This document shows, one piece after another, positions 6,208-12,583 of a DNA stretch of 12,583 nucleotides. Each line of letters opens with the position of its first letter. The first letter of the stretch is position 1. The DNA is from an uncultured Candidatus Melainabacteria bacterium. GTDB lineage: Bacteria > Cyanobacteriota > Vampirovibrionia > Gastranaerophilales > Gastranaerophilaceae. The notes below the pieces were generated by a model. The model was not told the DNA's origin. It did not search any database and worked only from the letters and a program-made list of their open reading frames with translations. The position numbers were made by a program, and so were the translations under genes. Where the stretch lies: the NCBI GenBank assembly GCA_934773085.1, contig CAKVMU010000026.1, forward strand, positions 1-12,583, written 5' to 3'.

Positions 6208-6236
6208 ATCCTAACACGAGCGTATTGTAAAGTAAA
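6208..6236 (-). promoter_or_regulatory. Putative sigma70-type promoter of the His-rich leader
   Basis: TTTACT (6236-6231) and TAGGAT (6213-6208) on the minus strand are separated by 17 bases. Transcription would begin near 6201, about 16 bases before the leader ATG. The -35 box directly follows the stop codon of the GH13 gene. Confidence 0.4.
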
Positions 6237-6238
6237 TA

Positions 6239-8476
6239 CTATATTTTTCTAAGTATTACGATTGAGTTTGGAGCAAGGCTTAATGCTTGAGATTCTTTGG
6301 AGATTGTTTCGTTGTTCAGATAATCGGAGCCACCATATTCTTTTTTGTCGCTATTAAAAATTTCTTGCCACTTTCCATCTGGGAAGTTTGCGAAGCTGTA
6401 TGATTTGTCGTGGAAACTTTCACCAAAGTGTTTTAAGACAAGAACTTCTTCATCCCCGTTTTTGAGTTGATGTACATGAACATTGTTATAAATATCTTTA
6501 TACGTATTTGTAATTTCTCCGGAAGTGAGTGCTTTGGAACTTTTTACAGTGTTGCTCAAGTCTTGCATAAATTTTAGCATTTGTTGCGAATGGGTATTAT
6601 CTTTCGGAACAACACTCCCCAAAATAGATTGAGGGCGAGCAATTTCTTCGAGTGTGTCGTATCCTTTTTCTGCAATTATGGATTCAACATATTCCGGATG
6701 TTCAGCTCTTTTTGCTTTATCATCGGAAAATTCTCTGAAAAATTTGAAATATGACAATTTCATATCATCGTCGCCTTGAAAATACATTTTAGGTCCCGGA
6801 ACAGTCATTACTGTTCCAAGAGCCAATCTTTGTTTTGCTTTTGCAATGTTAAACGCTTGTTTTATAGCAGCATACGAAATTCTGCTGTTATCATTCAACC
6901 CAAACTCTTTTGCTTTAGCATGAATCTCTTCTTTCGTCATTTTTCCGAGTTCGCCAATGACGTAGAGACGGGTAAATTCTTGCGCAAAATGAGCGGCTTT
7001 TTGTCCTTTCTCAGCATCAGAGTTTCCTTTCATTTTTCCAAACAAATCAAGATGTGTGGCAATTATTTTCGGAATCAGTCTTGTTCCGTCCAAATTTCCG
7101 ATTTCATCATGACTCATAACAAATTTAACTCTGTGTTGAGAATTTTTGATTTTGTCATCTAATCTGTCCAAATTTATGGTTGCTGGCATAAGAATAGTGT
7201 TTTTTAACTCATGCATAAACGGAAAATCCCACTCAGAATCAAATCCTATTTCGTTCGGGTAGGTCATCCATCCCTTATTTGCAATGTTATTGACGCACTC
7301 ATCTATCATTTGAAGACTATCTTCATGAGATAAGCGGTTGCTTGCGTATTTTGTTACAGAGTTTAAATTCTCTCTGCCGTCTTCTGCAATAATAAATGCT
7401 TTTGGATTGTGGTGGTTTACTTCTTCTACAATTTGTTTTAAGAGGTAATCTGACTCACAAAATTTTGTCATATCAATTCTTAATCCGTCGACTTGGAATT
7501 CATTAATCCACCACAATGCTGCATTTGCCATCCAATCACGTACATAACGATTGTTCTTGCCCTCATAATTAATAGCGTTGCCAAAAGGACTGGGTCCCTT
7601 TAGATAAGGTCCTGTTTTATCCAAATCGCAACCGTCTGGACCAACGTGGTTGGGAACCATGTCCATAATTACGTTTAATCCTTTTCCGTGGATATAATCT
7701 ATAAGTTCTTTGAGTTTATTAGTATTTCCCATATTTTCGTTTACGGCAAATTTATCTACACCATCGTAACCCCATTGTAAAGAAAACGTATTCTCAACCG
7801 GCATTATCTCGACAGCTGTTGCAATCCCTTTGTTCGCAATTAAATCGATATGCTTTTTTGCCATATCAAAAGAGCCCTCTTGGGAAAGAGTCGGAATATT
7901 TACCTCTTCTATTATGAGATTTTCCAAACCACGCAATTTTTCGTCCGGTTTTCTGGTGATTTTTCTTTTATCATCCAACCAGTTCATATTTTCCCATTTG
8001 TAATTTTGGGGGGTATATAATTTGCTCCAACCGTTAATATCTGATTGACTTTTTGAATATGGGTCTTTAACAATGCTAAAGTCAGTATCTTTTCTTTGAA
8101 TAATGAATCTATATTCGGCGCCTTCTTCGGCATCAATGTTTTGTGCTTCAAAAACTCCGTCACCTTTGTTTTCCATTGGGTAGATGGAGGTTTTGTCATC
8201 TTTTGCTAAAACTTGAGTTAAACCAAAAGCTGCGCCTTGAGCAAAAACAAGTTGCACAAACCTGTCCTTTATGTTTCCAAACGAATTTTCTGCTTTTTTC
8301 GCAAGTTCAACAAAAACGGCTTTTGCATCAGGGAAAGTGAAGAGTTTAAAATCAGCTTTTCCTGTTTCTTTTACAAAGTTTGCGCCCCAACTTGCATGTT
8401 CAGCCCATCTTCTTTTAAAAGACGGAGAACTATAATTATTTGACTGTCTGACTGTGTAATCAGCCACAATTTTCAT
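6239..8476 (-). CDS. GH13 alpha-glucan enzyme (branching enzyme / TreZ-like)
   Basis: This is a glycoside hydrolase family 13 protein of 745 residues. An N-terminal region of about 180 residues resembles the CBM48-type beta domain of branching and debranching enzymes (DPYSK at about 138-142). The TIM barrel follows with all four conserved regions: DMVPNHV (272-278), GLRIDMTKF with nucleophile D335, FIIAED with acid E365, and MSHDEIGN with D457. SHDE is typical of branching enzymes, while AEDGRE resembles maltooligosyltrehalose trehalohydrolase (AEDxRN), so the exact reaction is uncertain; both act on alpha-1,4-glucans. A long insertion (about 465-550) lies before the barrel end, and a C-terminal beta domain closes the protein. 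There is no signal peptide, so it is probably cytoplasmic. The ATG at 8476 has GGGGAG 7 bases upstream; a TTG at 8491 falls on that SD and was rejected. It lies 33 bases after era, probably cotranscribed. Confidence 0.88.
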   Translation of the reverse strand: MKIVADYTVRQSNNYSSPSFKRRWAEHASWGANFVKETGKADFKLFTFPDAKAVFVELAKKAENSFGNIKDRFVQLVFAQGAAFGLTQVLAKDDKTSIYPMENKGDGVFEAQNIDAEEGAEYRFIIQRKDTDFSIVKDPYSKSQSDINGWSKLYTPQNYKWENMNWLDDKRKITRKPDEKLRGLENLIIEEVNIPTLSQEGSFDMAKKHIDLIANKGIATAVEIMPVENTFSLQWGYDGVDKFAVNENMGNTNKLKELIDYIHGKGLNVIMDMVPNHVGPDGCDLDKTGPYLKGPSPFGNAINYEGKNNRYVRDWMANAALWWINEFQVDGLRIDMTKFCESDYLLKQIVEEVNHHNPKAFIIAEDGRENLNSVTKYASNRLSHEDSLQMIDECVNNIANKGWMTYPNEIGFDSEWDFPFMHELKNTILMPATINLDRLDDKIKNSQHRVKFVMSHDEIGNLDGTRLIPKIIATHLDLFGKMKGNSDAEKGQKAAHFAQEFTRLYVIGELGKMTKEEIHAKAKEFGLNDNSRISYAAIKQAFNIAKAKQRLALGTVMTVPGPKMYFQGDDDMKLSYFKFFREFSDDKAKRAEHPEYVESIIAEKGYDTLEEIARPQSILGSVVPKDNTHSQQMLKFMQDLSNTVKSSKALTSGEITNTYKDIYNNVHVHQLKNGDEEVLVLKHFGESFHDKSYSFANFPDGKWQEIFNSDKKEYGGSDYLNNETISKESQALSLAPNSIVILRKI

Positions 8477-8509
8477 ACACACACTCCCCAATATACTAGA
8501 TTATTTGTT

Positions 8510-9403
8510 TTAATTCTCAGAAAAGTAACCGAAATTTTTCAGAACTTTATCTTTTTTTCGCCAATCTTTTTCAATTTTGACTTCCAGAGCGAGAAAAACT
8601 TTTTTCTCTGTAATTTCTTCCAATTCCATTCGAGCCTGAGTTCCTATGGTCTTTAAAAGTGAACCGCCTTTGCCGATAAGAATTCCTTTTTGACTTTTTT
8701 GTTCGCAATATATAGTTGCATAGATTCGGTCAATATCTTCATCTTCTTGGTACTTGTCTATTGTAATTGCTACTGAATGCGGAATCTCTTCTTTTGTATT
8801 CAAGAGGATTTTTTCTCTTATAATTTCTTCAGCAACAGAGCGCATACTCTCTTCTGTTACAACATCATCCGGATATAATTTTTCGCCATCAGGTAGTTTT
8901 TTGAAAATATTTGTTAGCAGAGTATCTTTGTTTCTGCCTGTTTTCGCAGAGATTCTCACAACCGGAATATTTTCGTCAAATAGGAGTTTGTAACTCATTA
9001 AGTTCTCTTCAGCCTTTTGAATGTTTTTGATTTTATCAACCTTATTCATGACAAGAATTATAGGTGTTTTTGTCTTTTTTAAAAGATTCTCAGCAATCCA
9101 TTTATCCCCTTTTCCCGCAGGTTCAGAACCATCTACGAGAAAAAGAATTAAATCAGCATCCGGCAGAGCAAATTTTGCCTCATCCATCAAAAATTCTCCG
9201 AGTTTGTTCAATGGACGATGCACCCCTGGGGTATCAACGAATATAACTTGTCCTCGGTCCTCTGTAAGAATTCCTTTTATTCGCTTTCTTGTTGTTTGCG
9301 CCTTATCTGTCGTAATAACGATTTTTTGTCCGAGAATCTGATTTAATAAAGTAGATTTTCCGACATTTGGACGCCCTATGATTGTTACAAATCCACACTT
9401 CAT
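8510..9403 (-). CDS. era: GTPase Era
   Basis: Era is an essential GTPase that binds the 3' end of 16S rRNA and assists 30S subunit maturation. The 297 residues contain G1 GRPNVGKS (10-17), the TT of the G2 loop (37-38), G3 DTPG (57-60), G4 NKVD (120-123), G5 SAK (152-154) and a C-terminal KH domain with the GKGG loop (244-247). The stretch SEPAGKGDKWIAE after the G3 region resembles cyanobacterial Era proteins. The ATG at 9403 matches the usual MKxGFV start of the family; a GTG eight codons upstream (9427) would add atypical residues. Neither has a clear Shine-Dalgarno sequence. The GH13 gene follows 33 bases downstream. Confidence 0.97.
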   Translation of the reverse strand: MKCGFVTIIGRPNVGKSTLLNQILGQKIVITTDKAQTTRKRIKGILTEDRGQVIFVDTPGVHRPLNKLGEFLMDEAKFALPDADLILFLVDGSEPAGKGDKWIAENLLKKTKTPIILVMNKVDKIKNIQKAEENLMSYKLLFDENIPVVRISAKTGRNKDTLLTNIFKKLPDGEKLYPDDVVTEESMRSVAEEIIREKILLNTKEEIPHSVAITIDKYQEDEDIDRIYATIYCEQKSQKGILIGKGGSLLKTIGTQARMELEEITEKKVFLALEVKIEKDWRKKDKVLKNFGYFSEN

Positions 9404-9440
9404 AGCTTTAGCGTAACACAAAAACACTTTTAATAAAGCA

Positions 9441-9460
9441 CTTTACATATCTTTACATAT
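9441..9460 (+). repeat. Tandem 10-base direct repeat between divergent genes
   Basis: CTTTACATAT occurs twice in perfect tandem in the 118-base gap between era (leftward) and the 482-aa gene (rightward). It is one helical turn per unit, a spacing compatible with a protein-binding site, but it may be chance in such AT-rich sequence. Confidence 0.5.
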
Positions 9461-9467
9461 TAAGCAA

Positions 9468-9496
9468 TTCTTGATGACAAAAATTCTTTATATAAT
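9468..9496 (+). promoter_or_regulatory. Putative promoter of the 482-aa gene (perfect TATAAT)
   Basis: A perfect TATAAT lies at 9491-9496. The best-spaced -35 candidate, TTCTTG (9468-9473, 17 bases), is weak; TTGATG (9471-9476) is better but only 14 bases away. Transcription would start near 9503, leaving about 19 bases before the ATG at 9522, including AAGGG. This argues against the upstream in-frame starts at 9471 and 9474. Confidence 0.5.
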
Positions 9497-9521
9497 TACG
9501 GGGAACTATAAGGGATTATTT

Positions 9522-10970
9522 ATGGATTATTCTATAGGTCAATTTAATTTTAATAATTATTCTTGGATGCAGAATCAAATGCCGGAATTTAACATGAATA
9601 CCGGTTGGAATAATTTTAGCTCACCAGTGTTTGATTTCTCAAATCAATATTGGGGTAGTTCTTCTGGGGCAAGCTCTTCTAAAAAATATGAAACAACAGA
9701 GCAAAAAAGTGCCCGTATTCTAAAAGAAAAAAATCAGATAAAAAAAATAGAAGAAGAAAAAGTTGAGTATCAAAAAGGTGTAAACGAAATTGATACAAAG
9801 CTAAAAGAAATAGAAGCAGGAAAGCAAAAAGACGGTTCTGTTACTGTAAGTATGTCAGCAAAGGATTACAGAAAAAATGTCTCTTGGGGAAAACGACTTT
9901 TAAGAGGACTGGGAAATGCTGCAACCGGTGCTTGGAAAATGGTAAAAAGCATTGCGGGCTTTGACAATGAAGGAAAATGGAGTCCTATTAAATGTATAAG
10001 GAATGTGGCTCTTATTGCGGGTGCGGTTGCTGCAACGATTGCATGTCCGGCATTAGGTCCGGTTCTCTTATATGCTGGACTTGCCTGTGGCGCTGTTCAA
10101 GTTGGAAAGGGTGTATATAACACTTGTACAGCAAAAACAGTAGAAGAAATTGACAATGCTTGGCAAGATATTGGTGCCGGTTCTGCAACAGTATTAGCTT
10201 CCAGAGTCGGAATAAAAGGAATGGGCAAAGCAGCCAATGTTGATGTTTCAGGACTTAATTTCTTTAAAAATGCTCCTGCACTTATAAAAGCTCAACCTAA
10301 ATGGATATTTGCAGATGGTTTTAAAGGCAGCGGAGCTAGGTTCAAAGCTAATTGGCAAGAAATGAATCCTTTTAAATCTAGAACACGCAAAGAATTGGAA
10401 AAAGCGGAAAAGGAATACATCAAAGCGGAATCTGGAATGAGTGACTCTACTCTAAGTGAGGCTGAACGATTTGAGCAGTTAGATAAAGCAATAGATTTAG
10501 AAACAAAAATCGCTCAATTAAAGAAAAATAGAGCCAATGAAATTGTTGATTCTCCATTAAGTTGGTTGAGAAAAAAGAACAGAACCTTTGTTCAGGATGA
10601 AATCGGCAATTCAGTAGGAAAAGAATATTGGAACAAAAATACCTTGGGAAAAGGATTCGGAGGTAAAACTTGGTTCGTAACTAAAAAGACCGTTAAAGTT
10701 GCGTTTGATTTAATGGCTCCTGAGTTCTTATTATGGAATTCTGTATCAAATAATTCAAGTATTGCATTAGCAAGAAATGTTGATTGGATTGCAGGCACTC
10801 AATATTATGACGAAGGTATTGTCAATGGATTGATAGAACCGGATGCTGTAGTGAAATTGTCACAAGAGGATGCTGAAAAAACTTTAGTAGAATTGTCGGC
10901 TCAAAGAAAAGCTCTTGATAAAGAAATCAAAAAACTAGATGAAAAGTCTAATAAATTATTGAGGGCTTAG
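9522..10970 (+). CDS. Unrecognised 482-residue protein with coiled coils and hydrophobic core
   Basis: I do not recognise the family. From the ATG at 9522 (AAGGG 7 bases upstream) the protein opens with about 45 residues rich in Asn, Phe, Tyr and Trp (FNFNNYSW, NTGWNNF, NQYWG), then a serine-rich linker (SSSGASSS). A charged region at about 60-100 looks like a coiled coil (KIEEEKVEYQKG). Residues 159-195 form a long Ala/Gly-rich hydrophobic hairpin (ALIAGAVAATIACPALGP onward) that could span or insert into a membrane. After this come AWQDIGAGSATVLASRVGIKG (213-233), a second charged helical region at about 288-335, a less hydrophobic segment and a final coiled coil (about 450-482). There is no classical signal peptide. 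Hydrophobic hairpins between coiled coils recall secreted or membrane-inserting effectors, but nothing shows such a role. It overlaps the opposing U32 gene by 15 bases. Confidence 0.82.
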   Translation: MDYSIGQFNFNNYSWMQNQMPEFNMNTGWNNFSSPVFDFSNQYWGSSSGASSSKKYETTEQKSARILKEKNQIKKIEEEKVEYQKGVNEIDTKLKEIEAGKQKDGSVTVSMSAKDYRKNVSWGKRLLRGLGNAATGAWKMVKSIAGFDNEGKWSPIKCIRNVALIAGAVAATIACPALGPVLLYAGLACGAVQVGKGVYNTCTAKTVEEIDNAWQDIGAGSATVLASRVGIKGMGKAANVDVSGLNFFKNAPALIKAQPKWIFADGFKGSGARFKANWQEMNPFKSRTRKELEKAEKEYIKAESGMSDSTLSEAERFEQLDKAIDLETKIAQLKKNRANEIVDSPLSWLRKKNRTFVQDEIGNSVGKEYWNKNTLGKGFGGKTWFVTKKTVKVAFDLMAPEFLLWNSVSNNSSIALARNVDWIAGTQYYDEGIVNGLIEPDAVVKLSQEDAEKTLVELSAQRKALDKEIKKLDEKSNKLLRA

Positions 10971-12583
10971 TACGCTCATCTCGCAATTTTTGCAATTGAA
11001 CCTTAGCGGAAATTTTTTGCCATACTCATCTTGCAGTACCAATTTTTGAGGAGATTTGCACATATTCAGAGCGTATTTTATGCAATGTTTGCAACGCATT
11101 AGTTCAACTTGTCTGTTTGGTTGTTTTGACTCAAAAGAGTATTCAATCTCTTTAACGCCGCACTTGCGGTAAAAGTCTTCGGCGGAGCAGTTGTGTATAT
11201 TTGCTCTGTAATCCACCTTGTCTGAATAATATTGAACGTAATTCATTGGAGTTTGTGGACGTTTGTTCCTGTTGTAGATTTTTAACCTCTCTTCTGTGAG
11301 TTTTTCCAATAAATCCCGTCTAAGTCTGTTAATTTCGCTAATTGGTAAAAACGGAAGTTCTGAGTCGATTTTTATATTCTCAACATAAAAGTCGCTTTCT
11401 CCGGTTTTTGACAATTGATTACGGAAGTTATCTTTGATTTTTTCCGGATTGTTTGCTTTTTCGCCATGTGGAATCTCTATTGATACTTTAACGTTATCTT
11501 CATCAGTGACAGAAATAACGCTGTTTTTAATTTCAATAAACACTCCGATTTGTCGTTTTACCGGCAGTTTAAGCAGTTTGTCAAACTCGACATCCTGATT
11601 GCGGTATATTTTGTCTCCTTTTTTTAAGTCAACCGGCTTATTTGGATATACCCAATTCCCATCAACTTTATTCACCAGAAAACCGCTGTCTTTGCAATAA
11701 ATCCCATCCTGCGGGTGGAGTTTCTTGTCTGTTGAAATTTTAAAACATTTTTCTTTTATGTCAACGACAGTACCGATAAACTCCCCTTTAGACTTTGCAG
11801 ATTCAAAATTAAAACAATCGCATCTCCCATTCAGAAAATACTCGGTAAAACCCCTGTTAAAACTTTTTTCTGGATTAGCTTCAAAAGGGTACTTGCTCTT
11901 GCCGGAAGAATCTTTCTTCTTAAGCTTCTGAGCATAATACGAAGTTATATTTTTGACATATTCTATATCTTTAAGTCTGCCCTCAATTTTTAATGATATA
12001 ATTCCCGCATCAATGATTTTATCTAATTGTTCAGAAGCATTAAAATCTTTAAGGCACAAGGCTCGTATATCTTTTTTTAGAACCTTTCCGTCTTCGGTAA
12101 TTACTGAATAAAGCTTCCGGCATGGTTGTGCGCATTCACCTCTGTTGGCGGAGCGCCCGCCAATGTACTGGCTTAAGTAACATTGACCACTCATTGATAC
12201 GCATAATGCGCCGTGCACAAAACTTTCGAGTTCCAAATTCGGATTTAGTTTGTGAATATTTTTGATTTGTTCAATAGAAAGTTCTCTGGCAAGAATAACT
12301 CGGGAAACTCCTATATCATTGAAAAATTTTACTTTCTCCGGAAGATAATTGTCACATTGAGTGCTCATATGCACGTGAATCCCGAGCTTTAAGTCAATGA
12401 GCTTGTTTAATAGTCCCAAATCCTGAATGATAATAGCGTCAACCCCAATGGAGTCAAGCTCTTTTACTAATTCGACTGCGGTTGTAAGCTCATCATCGGT
12501 AAGTATTGTATTCAGGGTGACGTAGACTTTTGCCCAAAACTTATGAGCATATTTGACAACGTCTGCAATATCTTCAATTGAGT
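10956..12583 (-). CDS. U32-family protein, RlhA/YdcP-like (5' end outside window)
   Basis: The frame is open to the window edge: 54 further codons lie upstream of the TTG at 12419 and encode typical U32 sequence (YAHKFWAKVYVTLNTI, SIGVDAIIIQD), so that TTG is not the start and the true one is beyond 12583. The visible 541 residues include HMSTQ, VILARELS and the U32 signature E-x-F-x2-G-A-L-C-x4-G-x-C (119-134), then further cysteines (150, 154). A second domain follows, and the cysteine-rich tail (MRCKHCIKYALNMC, FNCKNCEM) matches the RlhA/YdcP type. Despite the 'peptidase' name, RlhA and TrhP members hydroxylate cytidine in 23S rRNA or uridine in tRNA, depending on prephenate and iron-sulfur biogenesis. 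An RNA-hydroxylation role is therefore likely; which RNA is modified is not decidable here. Confidence 0.9.
   Translation of the reverse strand, partial: SIEDIADVVKYAHKFWAKVYVTLNTILTDDELTTAVELVKELDSIGVDAIIIQDLGLLNKLIDLKLGIHVHMSTQCDNYLPEKVKFFNDIGVSRVILARELSIEQIKNIHKLNPNLELESFVHGALCVSMSGQCYLSQYIGGRSANRGECAQPCRKLYSVITEDGKVLKKDIRALCLKDFNASEQLDKIIDAGIISLKIEGRLKDIEYVKNITSYYAQKLKKKDSSGKSKYPFEANPEKSFNRGFTEYFLNGRCDCFNFESAKSKGEFIGTVVDIKEKCFKISTDKKLHPQDGIYCKDSGFLVNKVDGNWVYPNKPVDLKKGDKIYRNQDVEFDKLLKLPVKRQIGVFIEIKNSVISVTDEDNVKVSIEIPHGEKANNPEKIKDNFRNQLSKTGESDFYVENIKIDSELPFLPISEINRLRRDLLEKLTEERLKIYNRNKRPQTPMNYVQYYSDKVDYRANIHNCSAEDFYRKCGVKEIEYSFESKQPNRQVELMRCKHCIKYALNMCKSPQKLVLQDEYGKKFPLRFNCKNCEMSVLSPQ

Noticed and set aside
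6776..7162. 128-codon plus-strand ORF
   Set aside because: Shadow of the GH13 catalytic domain on the other strand; the GH13 motifs establish the real frame.
9471..9521. 17-residue N-terminal extension of the 482-aa protein
   Set aside because: A perfect TATAAT lies inside it and AAGGG directly precedes the ATG at 9522, so the extension is promoter rather than coding sequence.
1..12583. CRISPR array, insertion sequence, prophage or integration site
   Set aside because: No spaced direct repeats, transposase, integrase or terminal inverted repeats were seen; the only tandem repeat is the 2 x 10-base copy at 9441-9460.

Overview
The window is AT-rich, densely coded bacterial chromosome with no mobile elements, CRISPR array, tRNA or rRNA. 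An LpxA acyltransferase implies a lipid A-containing outer membrane. Era has cyanobacteria-like sequence (a GxGD stretch after the DTPG region), and two long membrane proteins share an 'AFKG' motif of a kind I associate with gut Gastranaerophilales (Melainabacteria, non-photosynthetic relatives of Cyanobacteria). That placement is an inference of moderate strength; no marker gene here settles it.

Layout, left to right. (1) 1-831, minus strand: the N-terminal 277 residues of an unrecognised membrane protein, FKG paralog A, whose 3' end lies outside the window. (2) 1031-2766, plus strand: a tight operon rplS-rbgA-tag with overlapping genes (ribosomal protein L19, a 50S-assembly GTPase and 3-methyladenine DNA glycosylase I). 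(3) 2750-3574, minus strand: an EamA/DMT transporter overlapping tag tail to tail. (4) 3575-3887: a 313-base gap with two terminator hairpins, a TTGACA promoter facing left and a possible 50-residue membrane ORF. (5) 3888-4727, minus: lpxA. (6) 4822-6030, minus: FKG paralog B (402 aa), preceded at 6102-6185 by a 27-codon histidine-rich leader ORF with its own promoter and competing RNA helices. (7) 6239-8476, minus: a 745-aa GH13 alpha-glucan enzyme, directly behind era (8510-9403, minus). (8) 9522-10970, plus: a 482-aa unrecognised protein with its own promoter. (9) 10956 to the right edge, minus: a U32-family (RlhA-like) protein, 5' truncated by the window edge, overlapping the previous gene tail to tail.

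The recognisable genes are housekeeping: ribosome assembly (L19, RbgA, Era, probably the U32 RNA-modification protein), DNA repair (Tag), lipid A synthesis (LpxA) and alpha-glucan metabolism (GH13). The lineage-specific content is the two FKG paralogs and the 482-aa protein. The most promising undescribed element is the leader ORF in front of FKG paralog B: MTILRR followed by five histidines in seven residues, a good ribosome binding site, and a 12-bp interrupted inverted repeat that overlaps the His codons and is incompatible with a second helix closing at the leader stop codon. This looks like an attenuator or ribosome-stalling control region in front of a gene with no known link to histidine.
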